Below, piece after piece: positions 1 to 8,593 of a stretch of 64,000 bases of DNA. The DNA comes from Cytobacillus gottheilii. Its GTDB lineage: Bacteria; Bacillota; Bacilli; Bacillales; Cytobacillaceae. A model generated the notes under the pieces. That model was not told the origin of the DNA. It made no database searches and saw nothing but the letters and a program-made list of their open reading frames with translations. Location: the NCBI RefSeq assembly GCF_900166665.1, contig NZ_LT800494.1:2105144-2169143 (forward strand), in the 5' to 3' direction. Position 1 is the stretch's first letter; each line of letters opens with the position of its first letter. The position numbers and the translations under genes were made by a program.

Positions 1-2
1 AT

Positions 3-596
3 GGTGGAGCATCAAGACTACAAGGCAAGCTTCAGGAGCCAAGTATGATTGAAAAATCAGCCAAAAACCTTCAAGAAAAAAAATGGATCGCTAAACATGC
101 AGCAGAGTTAGTTGAAGAAGGAGATTCGATTTATTTGGATGCTGGTTCTACGGTGGCTGAAATAATCCCCTTTCTCCCCGTTCATAATATTGTTGTAGTG
201 ACAAATGGATTGACGCACGTAAACCTATTATTAGAACGAAATATAACCACTTATATAATTGGTGGTTATGCTAAACCGAAAACAAATGCAGTTATTGGCC
301 GAGGAGCACTTGAAAGCTTGAAGCAATATCGTTTTGATAAATGCTTTATGGGCGTTAATGGGATTCATCCAGAATTTGGCTTTACTACACCCGATCAGGA
401 AGAGGCATTAATTAAACAACATGCTATTGGGTTATCTCGAGAAGCCTATGTGCTGGCCGATGATTCTAAGTTGTTTGAAATAGGGTTCGCTAAAATAGGA
501 GATTTACACGAAGCTGTAATTATTACAAATGAAAACGACGAAGAAAGTTTAAGCGAAATAAAGAGTAAAACCATGGTAAAGGTTGTGACAGCATGA
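3..596 (+). CDS. fruR: DeoR-family fructose operon repressor, 5' truncated
   Basis: C-terminal part of a DeoR-type transcriptional regulator; the reading frame is open to the left edge, so the N-terminal helix-turn-helix lies outside the window. The visible part begins with the linker residues GGASRLQGKLQEPS and continues into the sugar-phosphate-binding DeoRC domain (DAGSTVAEI, VVTNGLTHVN, GRGALESL, FMGVNGI, ADDSKLFEIGF). Its stop overlaps the fruK start by 4 bases (ATGA), so it is translationally coupled to fruK and fruA. In Bacillus subtilis the same fruR-fruK-fruA order is a fructose-induced operon in which FruR senses fructose 1-phosphate. That role is inferred here from domain and context. 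An internal ATG at 45 is not the true start. Confidence 0.9.
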   Translation, partial: GGASRLQGKLQEPSMIEKSAKNLQEKKWIAKHAAELVEEGDSIYLDAGSTVAEIIPFLPVHNIVVVTNGLTHVNLLLERNITTYIIGGYAKPKTNAVIGRGALESLKQYRFDKCFMGVNGIHPEFGFTTPDQEEALIKQHAIGLSREAYVLADDSKLFEIGFAKIGDLHEAVIITNENDEESLSEIKSKTMVKVVTA

Positions 597-1516
597 TATA
601 TACGTTAACGCTAAACCCTTCTGTAGACTATATTACAACTCTTAATCAATTTAATGTAGGTCATCTGAATCGAGTTGAAGAGGGAACGAAGCTGCCAGGC
701 GGCAAAGGGATCAACGTTTCCCGTCTTTTAAAAAGAATGGGAGTTTCAAGTGTTGCTCTTGGCTATGTCGGTGGATTTACTGGCAATTATATCGAGGCAT
801 ATTTACAGGATGAACAAATAAATACAGAATTTGTACACGTTAACGATGATACAAGGATTAACGTAAAGATTAAGGCTGCTGAAGAAACAGAATTGAACGG
901 AAAGGGTCCAAATATAACAGCAGAAGAAATGGAACAGTTAAAAAGCAGAATTTCTAGTTTAACGGAAAAGGATTTACTTGTAATAGCAGGGAGCATACCA
1001 GCTAGCATGCCTGCTTCGATTTATGAAGAAATTGTGAAAATACTAGCAGATAACGGCACTGCTTTTGTGGTTGATGCAGAAGGTGAGTTATTACGAAAGG
1101 TGCTTCCATACCGTCCATTCCTTATTAAGCCAAACCATCACGAACTTGGTCAGCTTTTTGAGACGGTCGTTACTTCTGCTGAAGAAGCTATTCATTATGG
1201 AAAGCAGCTGCAGGAGATGGGTGCTCAGCATGTGATCGTTTCAATGGCGGGAGACGGTGCCATTTTAATTAGTAAAGATAAAATCTATATCTCCAATGTT
1301 CCAAAAGGAGAGGTGCAGAGCTCAGTTGGTGCTGGCGATTCAATGGTAGCTGGCTTTTTGGCTCAATATGAAAAGACACAAGACATGGAAAAAGCCTTCC
1401 AGTATAGTGTTGCAAGCGGCAGTGCAACTGCATTTTCTATTGGGCTTGCGACCGAGGATAAAATTCAGCAGCTCTTAGGAGAAGTGAATATAAGAAAAGG
1501 AAATGGAGCGAACTAA
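593..1516 (+). CDS. fruK: 1-phosphofructokinase
   Basis: PfkB/ribokinase-family kinase of 307 residues, the usual family length. It phosphorylates the fructose 1-phosphate made by the fructose PTS to fructose 1,6-bisphosphate in the cytoplasm. The two PfkB signatures are visible: LPGGKGINVSRLL near residues 34-46, and SSVGAGDSMVAGFL near 243-256, where GAGDS holds the anion hole and catalytic aspartate. The ATG overlaps the fruR stop, and the 3' end runs just into the fruA ribosome-binding region, so fruR-fruK-fruA form one operon. The neighbours make a fructose-specific assignment more likely than tagatose 6-phosphate kinase. Confidence 0.95.
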   Translation: MIYTLTLNPSVDYITTLNQFNVGHLNRVEEGTKLPGGKGINVSRLLKRMGVSSVALGYVGGFTGNYIEAYLQDEQINTEFVHVNDDTRINVKIKAAEETELNGKGPNITAEEMEQLKSRISSLTEKDLLVIAGSIPASMPASIYEEIVKILADNGTAFVVDAEGELLRKVLPYRPFLIKPNHHELGQLFETVVTSAEEAIHYGKQLQEMGAQHVIVSMAGDGAILISKDKIYISNVPKGEVQSSVGAGDSMVAGFLAQYEKTQDMEKAFQYSVASGSATAFSIGLATEDKIQQLLGEVNIRKGNGAN

Positions 1517-1517
1517 G

Positions 1518-3386
1518 ATGAAAATTACAGAATTGCTGACAAAGGAGACCATTTTGCTTTCGATTAATGGCAGCGAAAAAGCTGAAGCAATTGAAGCATT
1601 AGTCAATAAATTAGATTCAGCAGGCAAATTAAATGACCGAGATGAATTTAAGAAAGCTATTCATAAAAGAGAAGAGCAAAGTACAACAGGAATTGGAGAG
1701 GGAATTGCGATTCCGCATGCTAAAACCTCTGCAGTTAAAACTCCTGCCATTGCTTTCGGTAAGTCTGAAAATGGTGTTGATTATCAATCATTGGACGGAC
1801 AGCCAGCGTTTCTTTTCTTTATGATTGCTGCTCCTGAGGGTGCAAACAATACACATTTAGAAGCATTGTCACGTCTATCTTCCATTCTGATGAATGACGA
1901 AGCACGACAAAAACTGCAAAATGTTAAAGTAGAGCAAGATGTCATTGATATTATCAATTCATATGACCAGGAAGATGAAGAAGAACCTGCCCAAGAAGCG
2001 ATTAATGAAACCGAACAATATATTGTTGCTGTTACTGCTTGTCCAACTGGAATTGCACACACTTATATGGCGGCAGATTCTCTTAAAGCAAAAGCTGCTG
2101 AAATGGGTGTACAGATTAAAGTTGAAACAAACGGTTCTGGCGGAGCGAAGAACGTTTTAACGGCTGAAGAAATTGAGAAAGCAACTGCAGTTATTGTTGC
2201 AGCTGACACAAAAGTAGAAATGGCTCGTTTTGGAGGCAAGCATGTCCTGCAAACGCCAGTTGCTGATGGAATTCGCAAGCCTAAGGAGTTAATTGAAAAG
2301 GCATTAAATCAGGATGTGCCTGTTTATAGTGCGGATAGTCATTCAAAGTCAGGTGAAGGGCAAAAAGAACAAAAAGCGGGGATTTACAAGCATTTAATGA
2401 ATGGTGTATCAAACATGCTGCCATTTGTTGTCGGTGGAGGTATTTTGATTGCGATTTCCTTTATGTTTGGTTATAATGCTTCAAATCCTGATGACCCATC
2501 ATATCACCCTATTGCTGAAGCATTAAATACAATCGGCGGTGGCAGTGCATTTGGTCTTATTATTCCCATTTTGGCAGCCTTCATTGCAATGAGCATTGCT
2601 GATCGTCCAGGTTTTGCAGCTGGTGCTGTTGGCGGTATGCTTGCTGCAACTGGAGGAGCAGGTTTCCTTGGCGGTATTATTGCCGGGTTCTTGGCTGGAT
2701 ATTTAGTTGTAGGCTTGAAAAAGGTTCTTTCAGGATTGCCTGCAGCATTAGAGGGAATTAAAACAATTTTATTATATCCTTTACTTGGTATTGGATTAAC
2801 TGGATTCATTATGCTTTATGTGGTTAATAAACCAATAGCTGCTCTAGATGATGCCATTACAGGCTGGTTAACAGGTTTAGGAACAGGAAATGCTGTTTTG
2901 CTTGGTGCAGTTTTAGGATTAATGATGGCTTTTGATATGGGAGGGCCAGTCAATAAATCCGCATATGTATTTGGAACAGGTCTTCTTGCAAGTGATGTGT
3001 TTGGACCAATGGCAGCTGTAATGGCAGCAGGAATGGTTCCGCCGTTAGCAATTGCTTTAGCAACTACTTTCTTTAAAAACAAATTTACGAAACAAGAGAG
3101 AGAAGCAGGAAAAGTCAACTACATTATGGGTGCTTCCTTCATTACTGAAGGTGCCATTCCATATGCAGCAGCCGATCCGCTCCGTGTAATTCCTTCTATG
3201 ATGGTTGGTTCAGCTATTGCCGGTGCTGTGTCGATGATGGCCAATATTGGTCTAAGAGCACCGCATGGCGGAGTATTTGTTATTCCATTGGTTGAAGGTC
3301 CATGGTTTGTTTACCTGATTGGAATTGTAGCTGGAGCAATTGTATCTGCTCTATTAATAGGACTTCTGAAAAAACCAGTAAAATAA
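1518..3386 (+). CDS. fruA: PTS fructose transporter, EIIABC
   Basis: Single-chain fructose permease of the phosphotransferase system (622 residues). Domains in order: EIIA with the phosphorylated histidine in GIAIPHAKT (about residue 67), EIIB with the phosphocysteine in VTACPTGIAHTYMAA (about residue 175), then a membrane EIIC from about residue 290 with many hydrophobic segments. It imports fructose and delivers fructose 1-phosphate to FruK. I chose the ATG at 1518 over the in-frame ATG at 1503, because the GGAG at 1505-1508 is then a ribosome-binding site at normal distance and the product begins MKITELLTKE like its relatives. It is the last gene of the operon and is followed by a strong hairpin terminator. 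Confidence 0.95.
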   Translation: MKITELLTKETILLSINGSEKAEAIEALVNKLDSAGKLNDRDEFKKAIHKREEQSTTGIGEGIAIPHAKTSAVKTPAIAFGKSENGVDYQSLDGQPAFLFFMIAAPEGANNTHLEALSRLSSILMNDEARQKLQNVKVEQDVIDIINSYDQEDEEEPAQEAINETEQYIVAVTACPTGIAHTYMAADSLKAKAAEMGVQIKVETNGSGGAKNVLTAEEIEKATAVIVAADTKVEMARFGGKHVLQTPVADGIRKPKELIEKALNQDVPVYSADSHSKSGEGQKEQKAGIYKHLMNGVSNMLPFVVGGGILIAISFMFGYNASNPDDPSYHPIAEALNTIGGGSAFGLIIPILAAFIAMSIADRPGFAAGAVGGMLAATGGAGFLGGIIAGFLAGYLVVGLKKVLSGLPAALEGIKTILLYPLLGIGLTGFIMLYVVNKPIAALDDAITGWLTGLGTGNAVLLGAVLGLMMAFDMGGPVNKSAYVFGTGLLASDVFGPMAAVMAAGMVPPLAIALATTFFKNKFTKQEREAGKVNYIMGASFITEGAIPYAAADPLRVIPSMMVGSAIAGAVSMMANIGLRAPHGGVFVIPLVEGPWFVYLIGIVAGAIVSALLIGLLKKPVK

Positions 3387-3410
3387 TGTAAAGTTCATTT
3401 TAGATACCGA

Positions 3411-3450
3411 AAAGGCGCTTCCGGCTTTATAAAAGCTGGAGGCGCCTTTT
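3411..3450 (+). terminator. Rho-independent terminator of the fru operon
   Basis: A GC-rich hairpin with outer arms AAAGGCGC and GCGCCTTT, followed by T residues, begins 24 bases after the fruA stop. Confidence 0.85.
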
Positions 3451-3519
3451 ATATAGATATAGGAATGAGGACTCAATTTCAATATTTAGAACATGCGTTC
3501 GATTTTTAGGACGAGTTTA

Positions 3520-3528
3520 TGGTATAAT
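3520..3528 (+). promoter_or_regulatory. Extended -10 promoter of the holin-like peptide gene
   Basis: TGGTATAAT: a consensus TATAAT (3523-3528) preceded by the TG extension. No clear -35 is visible. A start near 3535 would leave a leader of about 55 bases before the peptide start. Confidence 0.6.
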
Positions 3529-3589
3529 GAAATAGCAGTAGAAAGTTTCTATATAGGGTGGTCGGCTAACCCCGTTCCGAGAGGGGGTG

Positions 3590-3679
3590 ATGCCTTTGAC
3601 AGTATATGAAGGAATGATGATTATGATTTCCTTTGCAAGCTTGATCATTGCTGTCTTAAGTTTTAAAGATAAAAAATAG
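3590..3679 (+). CDS. Putative holin-like toxin peptide (type I TA, Hol-Tox family)
   Basis: A 29-residue open reading frame starting MPLTVYEGMM, with one hydrophobic segment (MIMISFASLIIAVLSF) and a basic tail (KDKK). This layout matches the short 'putative holin-like toxin' peptides of Firmicutes, which insert in the membrane. The start follows GAGGGGGTG, a strong ribosome-binding site that can pair with upstream CCCC (3571-3574 region) in a small hairpin, as in type I toxins whose translation is masked. A hairpin just after the stop has its T-run on the minus strand, as expected for the end of a converging antisense RNA. The family call is by recognition of the peptide. Toxicity and the antisense RNA are inference. 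Confidence 0.7.
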   Translation: MPLTVYEGMMIMISFASLIIAVLSFKDKK

Positions 3680-3714
3680 ACCTCCCTTGAGCTGAAAATG
3701 AAGGGTGAGGTCTA
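3677..3714 (-). terminator. Hairpin reading as a minus-strand terminator behind the toxin stop
   Basis: Arms AGACCTC and GAGGTCT, with CCTT/AAGG continuing inside, start at the toxin stop codon. On the minus strand the hairpin is followed by TATTTTTTATC, while on the plus strand no T-run follows. It would therefore end a short antisense RNA. I could not identify the antisense promoter with confidence. Confidence 0.5.
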
Positions 3715-3758
3715 CGTGATTTGGGCCGATCCCCGATGGAAACGGACTATTGTAAATG

Positions 3759-3794
3759 GCTGTGAATGCTGCAACATTCACAGCTGTTTTTATT
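3759..3794 (+). terminator. Terminator of the toxin mRNA
   Basis: Perfect 10-bp stem GCTGTGAATG / CATTCACAGC with a 6-base loop, followed by TGTTTTTATT. It would end a sense transcript of about 260 bases that carries a long untranslated 3' part. Confidence 0.75.
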
Positions 3795-3879
3795 AAGCAT
3801 TACAGTTTTCTTAGTTAAAGGATATCATATCACTCATACAAAGTCACGGCAATTTATTAGGAATTCAGCAGTTCTTGGA

Positions 3880-5169
3880 TTAGGCAGCTTCCTTCTCTGG
3901 TTTGATCGCCATTAATGTTGCCAAAGCTGCCAGAACGGAAAGTGCGCATAGCAAGTAGAATAACCAGTTTTCACCATACTTTAGCAGCAATGCAATGGCA
4001 GGAGGTCCCCCTGCAACTCCTATAAAACGCATCGAACTGTACACGGACGAAATCGTACCTCTTTCCTCTTTTTCAATTCCCTCTGTAATTAGAGCATCGA
4101 GACACGGAAGAGCAACTCCAATTCCAATTCCACAAAGCAAAAACATGCAAATCATATAGATTAGATTTTCAGAAAAACTAAGCAGAACAACTGATGCTGC
4201 AGATAAAGAACAGCCTATGAAAATAATCCACTTCATCAAAATCTTATTCTCTTTGATCTTTTTTCCAGTAATAAAGGATGCTAAACATAATGCGCCAAGA
4301 GGAACAGCGAGCAGAAACCCTTTTTTCAGATTTTTAATATCATACGTATTTTCCAGAACATCAGATAAATAAAAGAGAACACCAAACAGAACGAACATTA
4401 AAATTGCACCAATTAGAAAAATGGCGTATAACCATTTGCCGTTATCCTTAAAAATTTGCTTGATCTTTTTGAAAAACTTTCTTAAAGGCAAGGGTTTTTC
4501 TTTTTTCTTAGGTGTTTTTACTAGAAAAAACATAAGTAGGATTGAAATCCCGCAAAACACTGGAAATGAAAAAAATGGAAGAAACCATATAAATCCAGCT
4601 AACAATGCTCCCAGAATGGGGCTTAGTACTTTGCCAAACGTGTTTGCTGTTTCAATAATTCCTAAAGAGCTGCTGATTTCATCATCATTTTTGTACATAT
4701 CGCCGACAAGCGGCATTACAATAGGCGCAGCTCCTGCTGCACCTACCCCTTGCAGTGCTCTTCCTAAAAGGATAATCATATAAGGATCATTCATTTTCCA
4801 TGATGCCCAGCCCGATATAATGCCTCCAATTCCAGCTATAAAAAGGCTGGGAATAATAACTCTTTTTCTGCCAATGTGATCAGATAATAAGCCTGCAAGT
4901 GGAATTAAAAAAATTGCTACGATTGAATAAACTGTTATAATCATACTAACTTGGAAAGAGGAAATATTTAATTTTTTTTCCATCTCAGGTAAAACGGGTA
5001 TGAGCATAGAATTCCCAAGTGTCATAACTAACGGAATAGATGAAATGGATAAGATAGCCCATTTTTGATTATTCTTATCTTCTTGCTGGTTGTTCCCTTT
5101 TTTCTTCTTTGCAACAATCTGTTCAATATTGTCCATGGTTGGGCTAACCTGCTTTCTGTTTAAGGTCAT
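3880..5169 (-). CDS. MFS multidrug-type efflux transporter
   Basis: Integral membrane protein of 429 residues with major-facilitator features. The antiporter-type motif A is seen as GLLSDHIGRKRVI (between TM2 and TM3), and there is a GRALQGVGAAGAAPIV segment in TM4 typical of drug:H+ antiporters. A hydrophilic N-terminal stretch of about 45 lysine/asparagine-rich residues precedes TM1. It resembles Bacillus drug or siderophore exporters of the YmfD/TetA type, but no substrate can be assigned from the sequence. An alternative start at the internal ATG (MDNIEQ, near 5136) is possible because the upstream ribosome-binding site is weak. It is divergent from the MOSC gene. Confidence 0.85.
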   Translation of the reverse strand: MTLNRKQVSPTMDNIEQIVAKKKKGNNQQEDKNNQKWAILSISSIPLVMTLGNSMLIPVLPEMEKKLNISSFQVSMIITVYSIVAIFLIPLAGLLSDHIGRKRVIIPSLFIAGIGGIISGWASWKMNDPYMIILLGRALQGVGAAGAAPIVMPLVGDMYKNDDEISSSLGIIETANTFGKVLSPILGALLAGFIWFLPFFSFPVFCGISILLMFFLVKTPKKKEKPLPLRKFFKKIKQIFKDNGKWLYAIFLIGAILMFVLFGVLFYLSDVLENTYDIKNLKKGFLLAVPLGALCLASFITGKKIKENKILMKWIIFIGCSLSAASVVLLSFSENLIYMICMFLLCGIGIGVALPCLDALITEGIEKEERGTISSVYSSMRFIGVAGGPPAIALLLKYGENWLFYLLCALSVLAALATLMAIKPEKEAA

Positions 5170-5212
5170 TAAGCTTAATATGGACGATTTATGACAAAAA
5201 TAATTGCTGTAT

Positions 5213-5236
5213 TGACATAATTATTTGGTAATCTAT
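5213..5236 (+). promoter_or_regulatory. Sigma-A-like promoter of the MOSC gene
   Basis: TTGACA at 5213-5218 and a TATAGG-like -10 about 16 bases later, in the divergent gap between the MFS and MOSC genes. Confidence 0.5.
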
Positions 5237-5266
5237 AGGAATAAAGAATAGATGGGGTGTTTTATT

Positions 5267-5908
5267 TTGAAAGGAAAAATTATTACATTAAGTATCGGAA
5301 AACCTAAAGTTTATCAATGGAAAAGAAAGCCTGAACCATCAGGAATTGCAAAGGCAAATGTCCATGAAGTCCACTTAAATAAACAAAGCTTTGAAGGTGA
5401 TGGGGTTGCTAATGAGAAGTTTCACGGCGGACCAGATCGTGCTGTTTGCGCATACCCTTTTGAACATTACGAATATTGGGAAAAAGTCTTTCAAAGGCCG
5501 TTTGCTCCACCGTCTTTTGGAGAAAATATTTGTGTGAAGGATATGATGGAAAAAGATGTATACATAGGTGACATTTTTCAAACAGGAAATGTTATCATAC
5601 AAATCACGCAAGGAAGAATTCCATGTTCGACACTTTCAAAATTCAATGAAACCGATGCATTACTTTCAAAAACATTTGAAACAGGTTATACAGGCTACTT
5701 TTTTAAAGTCCTTGAAGAGGGTAAGGTTTATTCAGAGAGTTCTTTAGATTTGATCGAGAGAAGGCAGGAAAGTATTTCAGTTTTAGATGCGAACTTAATT
5801 ATGTTTCGCCGTAATGATGCTCAAAAAATAAAGGAGCTGCTCGCATTGAAAGATTTGGCCGATGAGTGGAAGAGAAAGCTCGAAAAGTACTTAGCGGCTG
5901 TGAAATAA
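5267..5908 (+). CDS. MOSC domain-containing protein (YiiM/YflK-like)
   Basis: A 213-residue MOSC-domain protein. MOSC proteins are related to the C-terminal domain of molybdenum-cofactor sulfurase and are linked to Moco-dependent detoxification of N-hydroxylated compounds. Diagnostic segments are GDGVANEKFHGGPDRAVCAY, FGENI, and QTGNVIIQITQGRIPCSTL with the conserved cysteine near residue 120. The start is taken as TTG at 5267, because GGGGTG (5254-5259) sits at ribosome-binding distance and the product then begins MKGKIITLSIGKPK. The ATG at 5252 lies inside that site. The gene stands alone, with the trp leader following on the same strand. Confidence 0.85.
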   Translation: MKGKIITLSIGKPKVYQWKRKPEPSGIAKANVHEVHLNKQSFEGDGVANEKFHGGPDRAVCAYPFEHYEYWEKVFQRPFAPPSFGENICVKDMMEKDVYIGDIFQTGNVIIQITQGRIPCSTLSKFNETDALLSKTFETGYTGYFFKVLEEGKVYSESSLDLIERRQESISVLDANLIMFRRNDAQKIKELLALKDLADEWKRKLEKYLAAVK

Positions 5909-5937
5909 TTTATTTTTTTCTTTTTTTAAAAATATTG

Positions 5938-5966
5938 TTGACATTTTTGCAATTGCCAAATATGAT
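5938..5966 (+). promoter_or_regulatory. Consensus sigma-A promoter of the trp leader
   Basis: TTGACA (5938-5943), a 17-base spacer, then TATGAT (5961-5966). Expected start is near 5973. This is close to ideal sigma-A, so control must lie downstream in the leader RNA. Confidence 0.85.
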
Positions 5967-5972
5967 AATAAA

Positions 5973-6260
5973 CAAATATGAAACGGCAATGACGAAGAGT
6001 AGTAACTTCTGTAGATACTTTAGAGAGCTGGTGGTTGGTGCAAACCAGTGTAGCTGCAGCTGCGAATGGACTTCAGAGCTTCCAAACCGAACGGGCAATA
6101 GTCCTTATTAGGCTTTGGCGAAGCGTCTCATCGTTACAAGAGACAGGTATTTGGAATGCTTTTAGCATTTAGATATCTGTTTAAGTGAGCTGATTTTTTT
6201 CAGCTAATGAAGGTGGCACCACGGGTTTCTCGTCCTTTTTTGACGGGGAGCCCTTTTTGT
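5973..6260 (+). promoter_or_regulatory. First T-box leader, tRNA-Trp specific
   Basis: Canonical T-box elements in order: the AGTA-type motif in GAAGAGTAGTA (about 5995); the distal stem-I segment GAGAGCTGGTGGTTGGTGCAA (about 6024); the specifier loop GAATGGAC with codon UGG at 6067-6069; the T-box sequence AAGGTGGCACCACG (6210-6223), which pairs with the tRNA acceptor end and forms the antiterminator; and a competing terminator hairpin (6223-6250) followed by CCCTTTTTGT. By the established mechanism, uncharged tRNA-Trp stabilises the antiterminator and permits readthrough. Confidence 0.93.
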
Positions 6261-6274
6261 ATTTCAATAAAAAT

Positions 6275-6556
6275 GTTAAATCGATGATCAAGAGTAGTAC
6301 ATTGAACAGAAGCACTACAGAGAGCCGGGAATGGTGGAATCCGGTGTGATTCTTCAATGGAATGGACTTGTGAGAGGTCTTCTGAATGGCAGTAGGATGA
6401 CACGGAATCCCCCGTTATCAGGAAAAGGTACTTCTGTTATATAGTTGTACTGATCAGAGGGAGTTGTTTAAAAAACTCCGAACTGAGGTGGCACCACGAT
6501 CGAAAGATTCGTCCTCTATGCGCAATGTCATGCATTGTGCATAGAGGACTTTTTTT
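6275..6556 (+). promoter_or_regulatory. Second T-box leader, tRNA-Trp specific
   Basis: A second complete T-box directly after the first, with no visible promoter between them. Elements: AAGAGTAGTAC (about 6290); AGAGAGCCGGGAATGGTGGAA; specifier GAATGGAC with UGG at 6363-6365; T-box sequence GAGGTGGCACCACG (6485-6498); and a long terminator hairpin GTCCTCTATG ... CATAGAGGAC (6511-6549) with a seven-T tract. The terminator is longer than that of the first unit. Readthrough to trpE must pass both terminators. Confidence 0.93.
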
Positions 6557-6606
6557 ATATCTGCACATTTTGAAAATTGCCTTAAATAATGGATGGAGGA
6601 ACTAAA

Positions 6607-7998
6607 ATGATTGATTCAAAAAAGAAACTAGTAGTTCAACAGCTTTCAGGTGACACCCTAACGCCTATTTCCATTTATATGAAGTTAAAGGGCAGTCATA
6701 AATTTATTTTTGAAAGCTCATTGAAGCATGAAAACTCAGGACGCTATTCCATTATAGGAGCAAATCCTGTCGTGGAACTTAAAGGCAGGGAAGATCAATG
6801 TGAACTAATCATTTCAGGAGACTTAATAAAAAAGAAACAAAAACCTTTAGAAGCTTTGAAAGAATTGCTTCCAATTACCGACGAACGATCAGATCTGCCG
6901 TTTTGCGGTGGTGCTGTTGGTTTCGCTGGATATGACGCTGTTCGTCAATATGAGAACTTAGGCCAAAGTGGAATAGATGAGCTTGAACTGCCTGATGTCC
7001 ACTTCCTGCTATACGAAGAAGTTGTTGTATTTGATCATCTTGAGCAAAAGGTATATCTTGCTGGCTATCCTATCATCAATAATCAAGAAAAAGTAAGTAA
7101 GAGCCTGACAGTGTTACAAGATGAGATTCTATCGGAAGGAGCTGTTTCAGCATACAAAGAGACGAAGTTATCTTCATTTTCTCCTTCAATGACAAAGACT
7201 GAATACGAAAAAATAGTGAAAAAAGCAAAGAAATACATTGAGGAAGGAGATATCTTTCAAGTCGTCCTTTCACAAAGATTTACAGCTGATTTCAAAGGAG
7301 ATCCATTCTCTTTTTATAGAGACCTCCGAATCAGTAATCCTTCACCATATTTATATTATCTTGATTACGGACCATACTCTGTTGCCGGCGCATCACCTGA
7401 AAGCTTAGTAAAGGTAAGCGGCAATAAAGTGTTAACAAATCCAATAGCCGGCACAAGACCGCGCGGCAAAACTGAAGAAGAAGATATGCATCTTGAAAAA
7501 GATTTGCTTACCGATGAAAAAGAGCTTGCTGAACATATGATGCTGCTGGATCTAGGCCGGAATGATATTGGAAGAGTTGCTCAATTTGGCTCAGTAAAAA
7601 TTGATAAAAATATGCAAATAGAACGTTTCAAACATGTCATGCATATTGTCTCTGAAGTTTCCGGGACATTGAAGGAAGACACTACCGCATTTGACGCTTT
7701 AATTGCCTGTTTGCCGGCAGGAACTGTTTCAGGAGCACCAAAAGTAAGAGCAATGGAAATTATTAATGAGCTAGAAACGCTTAAAAGAGGCCTGTATTCA
7801 GGGGCGGTCGGTTATTTTTCAATTACAGGGAATATGGATTTTGCTCTGGCAATCAGAACGGTTGTTTTACAAAATGATAAAGCTTATATACAGGCAGGGG
7901 CTGGAATTGTACATGACTCTATACCTGAAAATGAATATAAAGAAACGATTCATAAACTAAAAGCATTTATGGAGGACGACCATGATTTTAATAATTGA
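6607..7998 (+). CDS. trpE: Anthranilate synthase component I
   Basis: Chorismate-using large subunit (463 residues) that makes anthranilate with ammonia delivered by TrpG. Recognisable chorismate-binding segments include [52 protein letters not shown] and [10 protein letters not shown] near the C-terminus. The N-terminal domain carries the feedback region ([19 protein letters not shown]). The ATG at 6607 is chosen because GGAGG at 6595-6599 is an ideal ribosome-binding site for it; the in-frame ATG at 6589 precedes that site. The gene follows the second T-box terminator and overlaps trpG by 17 bases. The adjacent full trp set excludes the p-aminobenzoate paralogue PabB. Confidence 0.97.
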   Translation: MIDSKKKLVVQQLSGDTLTPISIYMKLKGSHKFIFESSLKHENSGRYSIIGANPVVELKGREDQCELIISGDLIKKKQKPLEALKELLPITDERSDLPFCGGAVGFAGYDAVRQYENLGQSGIDELELPDVHFLLYEEVVVFDHLEQKVYLAGYPIINNQEKVSKSLTVLQDEILSEGAVSAYKETKLSSFSPSMTKTEYEKIVKKAKKYIEEGDIFQVVLSQRFTADFKGDPFSFYRDLRISNPSPYLYYLDYGPYSVAGASPESLVKVSGNKVLTNPIAGTRPRGKTEEEDMHLEKDLLTDEKELAEHMMLLDLGRNDIGRVAQFGSVKIDKNMQIERFKHVMHIVSEVSGTLKEDTTAFDALIACLPAGTVSGAPKVRAMEIINELETLKRGLYSGAVGYFSITGNMDFALAIRTVVLQNDKAYIQAGAGIVHDSIPENEYKETIHKLKAFMEDDHDFNN

Positions 7999-8593
7999 TA
8001 ATTACGATTCGTTTACGTACAACCTGTATCAATATTTTGGTGAGTTAGGAGAAGAGCTTCTAGTTGTGAGAAATGATGAAATTAGCATTGACGAAATTCG
8101 AAAGTTACATCCTGATGGAATTATTTTATCTCCAGGTCCAGGTCATCCAAAACAGGCAGGGATTTGTGTAGAACTTATTCGAGAATTCTTTGCCAGCATT
8201 CCGATATTAGGCGTATGCCTAGGACATCAGGCGATCGGAGTAGCCTTTGGTGCAGAGATTGGAAAAGCGGAAAAAATTATGCATGGAAAAATGTCAAAAT
8301 TGAAGCATCAAAGCTCATCGCTTTTTGAATCTATTACTCAGAATATTGATGTAATGAGATATCATTCACTTATCATTAAAAAAGACGATTTTCCAGATTG
8401 TTTAGAGGTATTAGGCTATTCTCTGGATGATCAGGAAATTATGGGAGTCAAACATAGACAGTATCCTGTATTTGGCCTTCAATTTCACCCGGAATCTGTA
8501 GGTACTCCAGTTGGAAAACAGCTTCTAGAAAACTTTTTAAACCAGATTGAAAGGAGAAAGAAAAATGAAAATCATTCTGCAGCAACTAGCTGA
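7982..8593 (+). CDS. trpG: Anthranilate synthase component II (glutamine amidotransferase)
   Basis: Class I glutamine amidotransferase of 203 residues that supplies ammonia to TrpE. The catalytic triad is visible: cysteine in LGVCLGHQAIG (about residue 80) and histidine plus glutamate in QFHPESVGT near the C-terminus, with the early motif SPGPGHP. It overlaps trpE at the 5' end and runs 29 bases into trpD, so all three are translationally coupled. In B. subtilis the trp operon lacks trpG and shares PabA from the folate cluster; here a copy sits in the trp operon, as in other Firmicutes. Confidence 0.94.
   Translation: MILIIDNYDSFTYNLYQYFGELGEELLVVRNDEISIDEIRKLHPDGIILSPGPGHPKQAGICVELIREFFASIPILGVCLGHQAIGVAFGAEIGKAEKIMHGKMSKLKHQSSSLFESITQNIDVMRYHSLIIKKDDFPDCLEVLGYSLDDQEIMGVKHRQYPVFGLQFHPESVGTPVGKQLLENFLNQIERRKKNENHSAATS

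Noticed and set aside
2504-3118. Long open frames on the minus strand inside fruA
   Set aside because: They lie entirely within a well-supported EIIC membrane domain, have proline/alanine-rich low-complexity products and no ribosome-binding sites; shadows of the coding strand.
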